From positions 216,722 to 280,721 of the forward strand of contig MPNJ01000004.1 of assembly GCA_002238965.1 (NCBI GenBank): a stretch of 64,000 bases of DNA, in the 5' to 3' direction. The position numbers were made by a program, and so were the translations under genes. The notes below the pieces were generated by a model. That model did no database searches, was not told the origin of the DNA, and worked only from the letters and a program-made list of their open reading frames with translations. Shown piece by piece: positions 51,150-59,252 of this stretch (its first letter is position 1; each line of letters starts with the position of its first letter). The stretch is from Nitrospinae bacterium bin107 (GTDB lineage: Bacteria; UBA8248).

Positions 51150-51388
51150 CTCGAAAATCTCCCGTCATGTAGAGAAGAATAATTACTGAATTTCAAGATT
51201 TTCAATAACCGAACCATCCAGAAGGCGTAGAGAGTTTCTGCGCACAGGCGGTCGTAGGCGCATTATACCCCCTCACGACGGGGAAGAACAAAGGGAGGGA
51301 TTGAAAATGAGGTTGCCCGGCGAAGAAGGGGGTGCAATAATTCGCCCGCTTTCCGAAAATGCGTCCTCGCCCGGAACAGGAGTTTTTC

Positions 51389-52768
51389 GTGCCCGGCATC
51401 AACCCGCTCATATTCAGGGAATACGACATTCGCGGCGTTGTGGAGAAAGACCTCACCACCGGGACAGTCGAGACCATCGGCGGCGCTCTCGGCACGCACC
51501 TGGGCGGCTCACAGGGGGCCGCCATAGCCGTCGGATGCGACAACCGCTTCTCCTCCCCCGGTTTCTACGAAGCGCTCCAAAAGGGCCTCACCGCCTCGGG
51601 CTGCCGGGTCATCGGGATCGGCATGGTTCCCACTCCGGTGGTTTCCTTCGCGACGCACCACCTCGACGTGGCGGGAGCCGTGCAGATCACGGGATCGCAC
51701 AACCCGCCTGAATTCAACGGCTTCAAGATCACCCGGGGGCGCGAAGCGATTCACGGCGTTGAAATTCAGGAAATCAGAAAAATCATCGAGGAGGACCGGA
51801 TCCACCGGGCCGAGGTGCGGGGCGCGTTCGAGGAAATCGACATCCGGCCCCAATACATCGAGCGGGCGTCCAAGGACCTGGCGCTCTCGCGGCCCGTCAA
51901 GGTGGTCGTCGATGCGGGAAACGGGGTAGGCGGCACGTTGGCGCCCCAGGTGCTGAGAAGAATCGGCGCCGAGGTGGTGGAGCTCTTCACCGAGCCCGAC
52001 GCCTCCTATCCGAATCACCACCCTGACCCCACGGTGCCTGAAAATCTTGTATCCCTCATAGCGAAGGTGCGCGAGACGGGCGCCGAGGCGGGCATCGGAC
52101 TGGACGGCGACGGGGACCGCATCGGCGCGGTGGACGCCACGGGCAGAATCATCTGGGGCGACGAACTGCTCATGCTGCTCGCAGCGCCCATTCTGGCGCG
52201 CAGCCCCGGCGAGGCCATCGTCTTCGACGTGAAGTGCTCATCTCGCCTCGCCGACGCCGTGAAGCAGATGGGCGGGCGTCCGGTGATGAGCGCGACGGGG
52301 CACTCGCTCGTACGCGCCAAGATTGTGGAGGAGAAGGCCCCCCTGGGCGGCGAACTCTCCGGCCACATCTTCTTCGTGGACGGGTATCTGGGCTATGACG
52401 ACGCCATCTACACGGCAGCCAGGCTCCTGCATCTTCTCTGCGACTCCGGCGAAACGCTCGCCGAGCGGGTGTCTAAAATCCCCACGTCGGTCTCGACGCC
52501 CGAGATAAGGGTCGCGTGCCCGGACGAGGAGAAATTCCAGATCGTCGAAAACCTAAAGAATCACTTCAAGAACCTCTACGATACCATTGAAGTAGATGGG
52601 GCGCGCATCAATTTCGAGAAAGGCTGGGGCCTCATACGGGCCTCGAACACGCAACCCGTGCTCGTCATGCGTTTCGAGGCGCTCGATGAACCCTCCCTGC
52701 AGGCATACCAGAGCGAAGTATACGAAGAGATAAAAAAATACCCCGCCGTCACGCTTCCGGATGCGTAG
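51389..52768 (+). CDS. manB: Phosphomannomutase/phosphoglucomutase
   Basis: Interconverts hexose-6- and hexose-1-phosphates; with manC nearby the main flux is probably mannose-1-phosphate. The 459-aa protein has FREYDIRG at the N-terminus, the phosphoserine loop ITGSHNP (S103), metal loop D239-G-D241-G-D243-R, the sugar loop GGELSGH and the phosphate site RASNTQPVLVMRFEA. The GTG start at 51389 is preferred: AGGAG lies six bases upstream, whereas the in-frame ATG at 51359 has no ribosome site. It overlaps yqaA by eight bases. Confidence 0.92.
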   Translation: MPGINPLIFREYDIRGVVEKDLTTGTVETIGGALGTHLGGSQGAAIAVGCDNRFSSPGFYEALQKGLTASGCRVIGIGMVPTPVVSFATHHLDVAGAVQITGSHNPPEFNGFKITRGREAIHGVEIQEIRKIIEEDRIHRAEVRGAFEEIDIRPQYIERASKDLALSRPVKVVVDAGNGVGGTLAPQVLRRIGAEVVELFTEPDASYPNHHPDPTVPENLVSLIAKVRETGAEAGIGLDGDGDRIGAVDATGRIIWGDELLMLLAAPILARSPGEAIVFDVKCSSRLADAVKQMGGRPVMSATGHSLVRAKIVEEKAPLGGELSGHIFFVDGYLGYDDAIYTAARLLHLLCDSGETLAERVSKIPTSVSTPEIRVACPDEEKFQIVENLKNHFKNLYDTIEVDGARINFEKGWGLIRASNTQPVLVMRFEALDEPSLQAYQSEVYEEIKKYPAVTLPDA

Positions 52769-53351
52769 CCTCCGCGCGCTCTACGAGTGGGTGCTGAGCT
52801 GGGCGGATTCGCGCTACGCCCTGCCCGCCCTCATCGTCGTATCGACGACGGAATCCGTCTTCTTCCCCATCCCGCCGGACCCGCTCCTGATGGCCCTCGC
52901 GCTCGCCAGGCCGCAAAGGGCGTATCTCTACGCCGCCGTCTGCTCGGCGTTCTCCGTCCTGGGCGGCGCGCTGGGCTACATGATCGGCTTTTATCTCCTG
53001 AAAAGCGTCGGCGAGCCCATTATCGCGTTCTACGGCGTAGCGGATAAATTCCAGATCGTTCAGGAATACTACCGCGCCTATGACGCATGGGCGGTGGCGA
53101 TCGCCGGATTCACGCCGATCCCCTACAAGGTTTTCACCATCTCGGCGGGCGCGTTCGAAATCAATTTCCTCGTTTTCCTCATCGCGTCAATTTTGAGTCG
53201 CTCGGCGCGCTTTTTCATCGAGGCCGCGCTTATCCACCGCTTCGGCCCCCCGATTCGAAGTTTCATCGATCGCCGCTTTAATTTATTGACCATCATCTTT
53301 ATCGTATTGCTTTTGGGCGGTTTTCTCCTGTTCAAAGGGCTCTTCCAGTGA
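52761..53351 (+). CDS. yqaA: YqaA-family (DedA/VTT superfamily) membrane protein
   Basis: A 196-aa inner-membrane protein with about five hydrophobic segments. Conserved family points are the STTESVFFPIPPDPLLMALA re-entrant segment with Glu and Pro, LGGALGYMIGFYLLKSVG, and GFTPIPYKVFTISAG. DedA-superfamily proteins include lipid transporters, some of which move undecaprenyl phosphate back across the membrane. The gene overlaps manB and manC on both sides and lies one gene before uppP, which supports such a role here, but that is inference. Confidence 0.88.
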   Translation: MRSLRALYEWVLSWADSRYALPALIVVSTTESVFFPIPPDPLLMALALARPQRAYLYAAVCSAFSVLGGALGYMIGFYLLKSVGEPIIAFYGVADKFQIVQEYYRAYDAWAVAIAGFTPIPYKVFTISAGAFEINFLVFLIASILSRSARFFIEAALIHRFGPPIRSFIDRRFNLLTIIFIVLLLGGFLLFKGLFQ

Positions 53352-54460
53352 CCAGGCGCGATACGCCCCTGTGGGCGGTCATCATGGCGGGAGGCGCGGG
53401 AACGCGCTTCTGGCCCGTGAGCAGAAAGTCGAAGCCCAAGCAATTCCTGCCCCCGGGCGGGGGGATTCCTCCCCAAAACGCAGGCCCCACGCTGCTTGAT
53501 GCGACGCTTAAACGCATACGCGGCCTCGCCCCGCCCGAGCGAACACTCATCATGGCCTCGGCCGCGCACCGGAAATTATTGAGGAACCTCGATATCCCCA
53601 AGCGCAACGTCGTCCATGAGCCTGCGGGGAGAAACACCGCGCCCTGCCTCGGCCTGGCGGCCCGCCTCATCGAATCGAGAGAGCCGGGCGCGCTCATGTG
53701 CGCCGTGCCCGCAGACCAGTTCGTCGAAAAAACGAGAGAATTCCGACAACTCATAAAGGCGGGGGCGCGTCTGGCGGGTGAGCATGAGGCAATCGTCTCG
53801 CTCGGGGTGGCGCCCCATTCGCCCGAGACCGGTTTCGGCTACATCGAGCGGGGCGGGCGCGTCACTACCAAAGACGAAACAGAGGCGTTCCGCGTGAAAA
53901 GGTTCCGGGAAAAGCCCCCACTCGCCCGTGCCAAGAGGTATGCTTCTTCCGGCAAACATTACTGGAACAGCGGCATCTTCGTCTCCCAGGCCGCACACCT
54001 GGTCGATGAACTGGAAGTCCACCAGCCCCGCCTGAGCGCAACGCTAAGCCGGGCGGCATCTGCACTACTGAAGCGCGACGCAGCCGCATTCGCGAAATCC
54101 TGGGAGAAGTGCGAGTCCATCAGCATCGATCATGCGGTGATGGAGAAATCGCGGAAACTCATCGTCTTGCCGGCCGACGTCGGCTGGAGCGATCTGGGCA
54201 CATGGCCCGCTATACGAGGCGTCCTGCCGCGCGATGAGGACGGAAACGTGTGGATACTGCCCAGGGGAGGCAAAACCGAAGCCATCGGCGCGAAGAACCT
54301 GATTGTCCGCTCGAACAAGAAATTCGTCGCCGCAGTCGGGGTCGAGGACGTCATCATCGTCGAGACGGACGACGCGCTTCTCATCTGCTCAATTGAGGAT
54401 GCGGAAAAAATCGGCGAGATGGTCAAAAACCTTGGGCCTGACGGCGTCAGATTCCTATGA
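53348..54460 (+). CDS. manC: Mannose-1-phosphate guanylyltransferase (monofunctional)
   Basis: Makes GDP-mannose. The 370-aa protein has the nucleotidyltransferase signature MAGGAGTRFWPVSR...KPKQFL, the PAGRNTAPCLGLAA segment, VPADQFVE, ETGFGYIERG and FREKPPL, and the DVGWSDLGTW motif. It lacks the phosphomannose-isomerase domain of bifunctional enzymes. The GTG start overlaps the yqaA stop. GDP-mannose would feed lipopolysaccharide, exopolysaccharide or lipid-linked glycans; no glycosyltransferase is in the window. Confidence 0.92.
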   Translation: MTRRDTPLWAVIMAGGAGTRFWPVSRKSKPKQFLPPGGGIPPQNAGPTLLDATLKRIRGLAPPERTLIMASAAHRKLLRNLDIPKRNVVHEPAGRNTAPCLGLAARLIESREPGALMCAVPADQFVEKTREFRQLIKAGARLAGEHEAIVSLGVAPHSPETGFGYIERGGRVTTKDETEAFRVKRFREKPPLARAKRYASSGKHYWNSGIFVSQAAHLVDELEVHQPRLSATLSRAASALLKRDAAAFAKSWEKCESISIDHAVMEKSRKLIVLPADVGWSDLGTWPAIRGVLPRDEDGNVWILPRGGKTEAIGAKNLIVRSNKKFVAAVGVEDVIIVETDDALLICSIEDAEKIGEMVKNLGPDGVRFL

Positions 54461-54482
54461 ACCGTCCACCGGAAGATTGAAC

Positions 54483-55289
54483 ATGCCCTGGGAACACGCC
54501 CTCATTCTCGGCGTCGTGCAAGGCCTGACCGAGTTTCTGCCGGTGAGCAGTTCGGGACACCTCGTTCTGGGCCAGAGCATTCTGGGGATGAAAGAACCCG
54601 AATTGCTCTTCGACGTCCTGCTCCACGTCGGCACGCTCGCCGCCGTCCTCATCTTCTACGGAAAAGACCTATGGCGCATCGCCCGGGGTTGGGTCTCGTC
54701 CCTGGCGGGCAAAGATTCAGGCGACGGCGCGGCAAGAACCGGCTGGCTCCTGATTCTGGGATCGGTCCCGGCGGGGATTGTGGGTGTTTTTCTGGGTGGT
54801 CTGGTCGAAGAGATGTTCGCCTCGCCCAGGCTCGCCGCCTGCGCGCTGCTCGTGACGGGCGGCATTCTGTGCCTGAGCGAACCCCGGGAGGGCGCAGGCC
54901 GCGGAGAAGCCGAAATGACGGCCAAGGACGCCCTCATCATCGGCGTATTCCAGGCGTTCGCCATCATTCCGGGAATCTCGCGTTCGGGGGCGACCATCGC
55001 CGCCGCGCTCATGCGCGGGGTGGCGCGTGAGCAGGCCGCGCGCTTCAGCTTTTTACTCTCGGTACCCGCGATCCTGGGCGCCTTCGCGCTCAAGATAAAA
55101 GACCTGGAAGGCCCGCTCGGCGCGAAGCTGCTCCCCTTCGCCGTCGGCGCGCTGGCCGCGGCTATCGTGGGGACAGCCGCCCTGGGCTGGCTCATCCGGC
55201 TCGTTAAGGGCGGCAACCTCGCGCGATTTCGCTACTACTGCTGGGGCGCGGGCGCACTGGCCCTGCTCTACCTGTTCACCACGGGGTAG
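54483..55289 (+). CDS. uppP: Undecaprenyl-diphosphatase UppP (BacA)
   Basis: Integral membrane phosphatase that recycles the C55 carrier lipid and gives bacitracin resistance. The 268-aa protein has the two active-site motifs QGLTEFLPVSSSGHL and PGISRSGATI and about eight membrane helices. GGAAGA lies before the ATG. It ends the manB-yqaA-manC-uppP operon, 22 bases after manC, and converges with the NIPSNAP gene ten bases on. Confidence 0.95.
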   Translation: MPWEHALILGVVQGLTEFLPVSSSGHLVLGQSILGMKEPELLFDVLLHVGTLAAVLIFYGKDLWRIARGWVSSLAGKDSGDGAARTGWLLILGSVPAGIVGVFLGGLVEEMFASPRLAACALLVTGGILCLSEPREGAGRGEAEMTAKDALIIGVFQAFAIIPGISRSGATIAAALMRGVAREQAARFSFLLSVPAILGAFALKIKDLEGPLGAKLLPFAVGALAAAIVGTAALGWLIRLVKGGNLARFRYYCWGAGALALLYLFTTG

Positions 55290-55299
55290 CGATGCTCGC

Positions 55300-55914
55300 C
55301 TAGTGCATGGGCGAGAAGGAAGAGGGCATCCAGATTTCTGAATTCTGCGTGTCCAGGAACGGACGCGAGCCCGGAGGCCAGTTCGGCAGCTCATGCGCTT
55401 TCTGGCGAATCTCGGCGCGATGGTTCATGTCCTCATACGCCCAGACGTGGATCCACTGGTTGAGCGGCCCCACGTCGGTCATGAAGAGCGCCGCCAGCGG
55501 GGAGAGCTCTTCCCGCGCCGCGATGTGCTCGGTCCAGCGGCTCAGGACTTCTCCCGTCTTGCCGGGCTGCACGGTGTAGGTTCTGAATTCATATACGCTG
55601 CCATACGCCCCCAGGCGCGGTTCGGGCCGGAACGGGGGAGCCGTCATCACCTTGCTCTCCTGCTCGAGAATGAGATGCCCGTTGGGCGGCGGCCACCAGT
55701 CCTGGCTCATCGTCTTCGCCCGCACCTCGGCGCGGTGGTCCATGCTCTCGTACTGCCAGATGTGCCTGATGCGGTTCAGGTCCCCGACCTCGGTATGGAA
55801 GAATCCCATAATCGGAGAAACCTCGTTCCTCTTGTCGATGACTTTAGCGAAATTCTCCTCGAACTCGGCCACACCGCCGACGGTCAACCGATAAGTGCGC
55901 ATTTCGTAGATCAT
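55300..55914 (-). CDS. Tandem NIPSNAP-domain protein
   Basis: A 204-aa protein with two copies of the ferredoxin-like NIPSNAP domain: residues about 1-100 (YEMRTYRLTVGG, HIWQYESMDHRAEVRAK) and about 105-200 (YEFRTYTVQPGK, HVWAYEDMNHRAEIRQK). The two halves clearly arose by duplication. Proteins of this type fall in the dimeric alpha/beta-barrel group; the function is not known. GGGAGG lies close to the ATG. It is a stand-alone gene bordered by the repeat region upstream. Confidence 0.88.
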   Translation of the reverse strand: MIYEMRTYRLTVGGVAEFEENFAKVIDKRNEVSPIMGFFHTEVGDLNRIRHIWQYESMDHRAEVRAKTMSQDWWPPPNGHLILEQESKVMTAPPFRPEPRLGAYGSVYEFRTYTVQPGKTGEVLSRWTEHIAAREELSPLAALFMTDVGPLNQWIHVWAYEDMNHRAEIRQKAHELPNWPPGSRPFLDTQNSEIWMPSSFSPMH

Positions 55915-56084
55915 GCAAACTTTCCTCCCGAATGGTTGTGGAAAAGGGATACGCCCCGAAGTTTAGGCCGAAGCGGGCGGGCGGGCAAGGACGAGAGGGC
56001 TTTTTTCGCGCTGGCAGGCTTTGCGGAAGGGGCTGTTGGAAAAGTCCCCCTAAGGTGTTCTTGCTCCCATTTGAGAGTTTTCAC

Positions 56085-56240
56085 CGTCATTCCGGCGAAT
56101 GCCGGAATCCAGAGCAGACGGAGTTACCGAATCTCAGGACGCCCAAGAAAAACGATAAAGCGGAAAGTCAATTACAAAAGCAAAGTCCCTGGATTTCGTC
56201 GAACCCTCATTCATCAATCGGCTCCGACACCGGAATGACG
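56085..56240. repeat. MITE-like dispersed repeat with terminal inverted repeats
   Basis: CGTCATTCCGG (56085-56095) is mirrored by CCGGAATGACG (56230-56240), so the 156-bp unit has perfect 11-bp terminal inverted repeats. A hairpin ATTCCGGC/GCCGGAAT with a four-base loop lies at its left end. CGTCATTCCGGCGAA-type repeats are common intergenic elements in environmental bacteria. The interior carries no gene. Confidence 0.6.
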
Positions 56241-56260
56241 ATCAAAAACCGCATTCACCC

Positions 56261-56398
56261 GTAGGGGCGGCCCCCTGTGGCCGCCCTGCCCTCCGTGACC
56301 GCCCGTATCGGATATATCCATCCCCGTGGTTGCGCTTCGCATGGAAAAGCGCGGGGGCATCGAACTAACCTCGGACAGGCACGGGGGCCTGTCCCTAC
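56261..56398. repeat. Palindromic intergenic repeat of the GTAGGGGCGGCC type
   Basis: The unit starts GTAGGGGCGGCC and ends GCCTGTCCCTAC. It contains two eight-base-pair stems: GGGCGGCC (56265-56272) with GGCCGCCC (56279-56286), and GGACAGGC (56373-56380) with GCCTGTCC (56387-56394), each with a six-base loop. The ends form a short inverted repeat (GTAGGG/CCCTAC). Confidence 0.6.
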
Positions 56399-56437
56399 AA
56401 CCCATCTACTTGCAGGCTCTCTATATGGGCTTTTTCA

Positions 56438-56463
56438 TCGGGCATTTCCCTCGGGATGCCCGA
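56438..56463. repeat. Inverted repeat near the livF 3' end
   Basis: TCGGGCAT (56438-56445) and ATGCCCGA (56456-56463) form a perfect eight-base-pair stem with a ten-base loop. There is no T tract on the minus strand, so it is a poor terminator for the liv operon. Confidence 0.5.
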
Positions 56464-56480
56464 CTTTCAAGGGGGGAATT

Positions 56481-56500
56481 GTTGTGGAGTGCTCTACAAC
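56481..56500. repeat. Short inverted repeat GTTGTGGAG/CTCTACAAC
   Basis: Eight to nine pairs in RNA (one G-U) with a very short loop, 100 bases after the livF stop on the minus strand. Part of the hairpin cluster of this gap. Confidence 0.4.
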
Positions 56501-56600
56501 TGGGAGTGCAGTCTCCTTCCCCGGTTGGTTCCATTCGCCCAATCACGAAATCAGGATTATTTCATAAAACCCGAAAGCGCGAGCGGCGAAAAAAGCCTCC

Positions 56601-57305
56601 CTATTCGCCCAGATAGGCTTCGCGGACGGCGGGTGAATCGCGCAGGACGGCGGGCTCATCACCCATGATGATCCGCCCCGTCTCCATCACGTAGGCCCAG
56701 TCCGAGAAATTAAGCGCCAGGTGCGCGTTCTGCTCGACGAGGAAAATGCCCGTCCCCTCATCGCGGATTCTCGCCAGGACCCCGAAGATGGTCTCGATGA
56801 TCCGGGGCGCGAGGCCGAGCGAGGGTTCATCGAGCAGGAGAAGCCTGGGCTTTGACATCAGCGCGCGGGCGATGGCCAGCATCTGCTGCTCCCCGCCCGA
56901 GAGCGTCCCGCCCCGCTGGCCGCGCCGCTCGTGCAGCACGGGAAACAGGGAGCAGACGTAATCGAGGTCGTCCTTGACGCCTCCGGCGTCGTTTCTCAGA
57001 AAAGCGCCCATCTCCAGGTTTTCGAGCACGGTCAGATGCGGGAAGATGCGCCTGCCCTCGGGCACCTGGCAGATGCCGCGCCTCACGATGTCGTCCGGCT
57101 CCTGCGCGTGGATGGCTTCGCCCTCGAGCAGTATCTCGCCCCGGGAGACGGCGTTGACGCCGCTGATCGCCATCAAGGTGGAGGACTTGCCCGCCCCGTT
57201 GCTGCCGATGAGGCAGACGACCTGCCCCGAGCGCACCTCCAGCGACACGCCCTGCAGCGCATGGATTTGTCCGTAGTAGAAATGGACATCCCTCAGTTCA
57301 AGCAT
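56601..57305 (-). CDS. livF: Branched-chain amino acid ABC transporter ATPase LivF
   Basis: One of two cytoplasmic ATPases of the LIV-type importer. The 234-aa protein has Walker A GSNGAGKSS, signature LSGGEQQMLAIARALM, Walker B LLLLDEPSLGLAP and the LivF-specific FYGQIHALQGVSLEV N-terminus. Its ATG overlaps the livG stop by eight bases. It is the last gene of livHMGF. Confidence 0.93.
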   Translation of the reverse strand: MLELRDVHFYYGQIHALQGVSLEVRSGQVVCLIGSNGAGKSSTLMAISGVNAVSRGEILLEGEAIHAQEPDDIVRRGICQVPEGRRIFPHLTVLENLEMGAFLRNDAGGVKDDLDYVCSLFPVLHERRGQRGGTLSGGEQQMLAIARALMSKPRLLLLDEPSLGLAPRIIETIFGVLARIRDEGTGIFLVEQNAHLALNFSDWAYVMETGRIIMGDEPAVLRDSPAVREAYLGE

Positions 57306-58074
57306 GGGAAGTCCCCAGATAGGCTTCCAGCACCTTGGGGTCGCGCCGCACCTCGGCGGGGGTCCCGTCCGCTATCTTCTCCCCGTGGTCGAGGACGACC
57401 ACGCGATCCGAGATGCCCATGACCACCTTCATGTCGTGTTCGATCAGCAAAATGGTGACGCCGCGCTCGCGGATCGCCAGTATCAGTTCGTTGAGCACGC
57501 TCTTCTCGCGAGGGTTCATACCCGCGGCGGGCTCGTCGAGCAGCAGGAGGCCGGGCTCGCTCGCCAGGGCGCGGGCAATCTCGAGCCTTCTCTGATCCCC
57601 GTAGGAGAGCGCCTCCGCCATACCCGAGGCATAGGCGGCGATGCCCGTGAACTCGAGCAGTTCCATGGCCTCGTCTACCGCCCGGCGCTCCTCCGCCACC
57701 ATGCCGGGGAGCCTGAAAATCGCGCCGACCGGGCCGGTGCGCATCTTGCAGTGGCGTCCCACGAGGACGTTTTCCAGCACCGTCATCCCCCGGAACAGGC
57801 GGATGTTCTGAAACGTGCGTGCGATGCCCCGGCTCGTAACGGCGCTGGGCTTGAGCCCCACGAGGTTTTTCCCCTTGAAGATGACGTCGCCCTCGGTGGG
57901 CGCGTAAAGGCCCGTCACCACATTGAAGGCCGTCGTCTTGCCCGCGCCGTTCGGGCCGATGAGGCCTAACACCTCGCCCTCGTGCACGTTCAGGTCCAGA
58001 GAGTCGAGCGCCACCACGCCGCCGAAGCGCCGCGTGAGTTTTTTCAGCATCAAAAGACGCACGATTGGTTTCAT
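57298..58074 (-). CDS. livG: Branched-chain amino acid ABC transporter ATPase LivG
   Basis: The 258-aa partner ATPase: Walker A GPNGAGKTT, YGDQRRLEIARALA as signature, Walker B LLLLDEPAAGMNP, and the LivG-type insert ARTFQNIRLFRGMTVLENVLVG. The ATG at 58072-58074 overlaps the livM stop (ATGA). A second in-frame ATG at residue 9 gives the more usual N-terminus and is possible. Confidence 0.93.
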   Translation of the reverse strand: MKPIVRLLMLKKLTRRFGGVVALDSLDLNVHEGEVLGLIGPNGAGKTTAFNVVTGLYAPTEGDVIFKGKNLVGLKPSAVTSRGIARTFQNIRLFRGMTVLENVLVGRHCKMRTGPVGAIFRLPGMVAEERRAVDEAMELLEFTGIAAYASGMAEALSYGDQRRLEIARALASEPGLLLLDEPAAGMNPREKSVLNELILAIRERGVTILLIEHDMKVVMGISDRVVVLDHGEKIADGTPAEVRRDPKVLEAYLGTSHA

Positions 58075-59252
58075 CGCCCCGCCCCTGTTTTGCTTTCAGG
58101 TTTATCGCGTTCGAGATGGTGGCGCTGGCCCTTTGCCTGGAGCAGCCCCTGAGGCCGCAGCACCATCATGAGCACCATGGCGCCGCCCAGGAGCATGGGC
58201 CGGAAAAGCGTGAGTTCTCTGAGAACCTCGGGCAGCACGGTGAGGATGAACGCACCGAGCATCACGCCCGGGATGCTCGCCATGCCACCCAGCACCACCA
58301 TGCACAAGATGATGACGGATTCGAAAAACGTGAAACTCTCCGGCGAGATGAACGTCTGCTTCGCGGAGAAAACGACGCCCCCGAACCCCGCCCAGGCGGC
58401 TCCGAAGGCGAAGGCGGAGAGCTTCGTGTAGACGATGTTGACGCCCATGCACTCGGCCACCGTCTCGTCCTCGCGCATGGCGGCCCAGGCGCGGCCCAGG
58501 CGGCTCTTGTCGAGACGGTTCACGATGAAGATGGTGACGATGCATAACACCACGACGAGGTAGTAGAAGTGCATGGGCTTGTAGAGGCGCATCTCGCCCA
58601 GATAGGGGCGCCCGATGCCCAGGATGCCGTTCGGGCCCTGCGTCACGTTGTCCCAGTTGTTGAGAACAAGACGGATGATCTCGCCGAAGCCGAGCGTGAC
58701 GATGGCGAGATAATCGCCCCGGAGCCTCAGGACGGGGATTCCCAGAATGATCCCGAACAGGGCGGAACTGGCCACGCCAACACCCAAAGCCGGCCAGAAG
58801 GAAAGCCCGTACCAGCTGTTCAGAAGAGCGTAGGAATACGCCCCCACGGCGTAGAAGGCCACATAACCCAGGTCCAGGAGGCCGGCGAAGCCGACCACCA
58901 CGTTGAGCCCCAGGGCGAGCATGACGTAGATGCCGGTGATGACGAGCACGTCGGTGGAATAGCGATCGAGGGTCCAGGGGAGCGCGATAATGAGGAGCAG
59001 GAACAGGCTAAGGTAACGCTTGTCGTAGGATTTCTCCTCGATGAAACCCCATGCGGATGCGAACCCGGTCTTGATGCGCTGCGCCGGCCCCGCCAGAGCG
59101 CCTGATTGCGCGCTCGCCCGCGCCGCGCTCACCACGAATACGACGGCGGCGCAGCCCAGCCCTATCCAGAGACTGTTCTTCCATCCCGCGAGAGGCAGCG
59201 CCAGAAAGGCGAACCAAAGACCGATGAGCGGGACTCTCGCGTATGTGCTCAT
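58071..59252 (-). CDS. livM: Branched-chain amino acid ABC transporter permease LivM
   Basis: A 393-aa inner-membrane permease with about ten membrane helices. The conserved core is YVMLALGLNVVVGFAGLLDLGYVAFYAVGAY-like (split around residue 120-150) and the coupling loop GRAWAAMREDETVAECMGVN. The N-terminal ~85 residues add two helices and a polar stretch, as in other LivM. It overlaps livH and livG by four bases each. The C-terminus is charged. Confidence 0.93.
   Translation of the reverse strand: MSTYARVPLIGLWFAFLALPLAGWKNSLWIGLGCAAVVFVVSAARASAQSGALAGPAQRIKTGFASAWGFIEEKSYDKRYLSLFLLLIIALPWTLDRYSTDVLVITGIYVMLALGLNVVVGFAGLLDLGYVAFYAVGAYSYALLNSWYGLSFWPALGVGVASSALFGIILGIPVLRLRGDYLAIVTLGFGEIIRLVLNNWDNVTQGPNGILGIGRPYLGEMRLYKPMHFYYLVVVLCIVTIFIVNRLDKSRLGRAWAAMREDETVAECMGVNIVYTKLSAFAFGAAWAGFGGVVFSAKQTFISPESFTFFESVIILCMVVLGGMASIPGVMLGAFILTVLPEVLRELTLFRPMLLGGAMVLMMVLRPQGLLQAKGQRHHLERDKPESKTGAGR

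Larger units (their letters stand above)
55915..56600. other. Intergenic region rich in hairpin repeats
   Basis: About 686 bases without a convincing gene between the NIPSNAP start and the livF end. It holds at least five inverted repeats (see separate entries at 56085-56240, 56261-56398, 56438-56463 and 56481-56500) and a GGGGCTGTTGGAAAAGTCCCC-like start (from 56034) that resembles the repeat at 63836. Short open frames in it lack ribosome sites. Confidence 0.7.
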
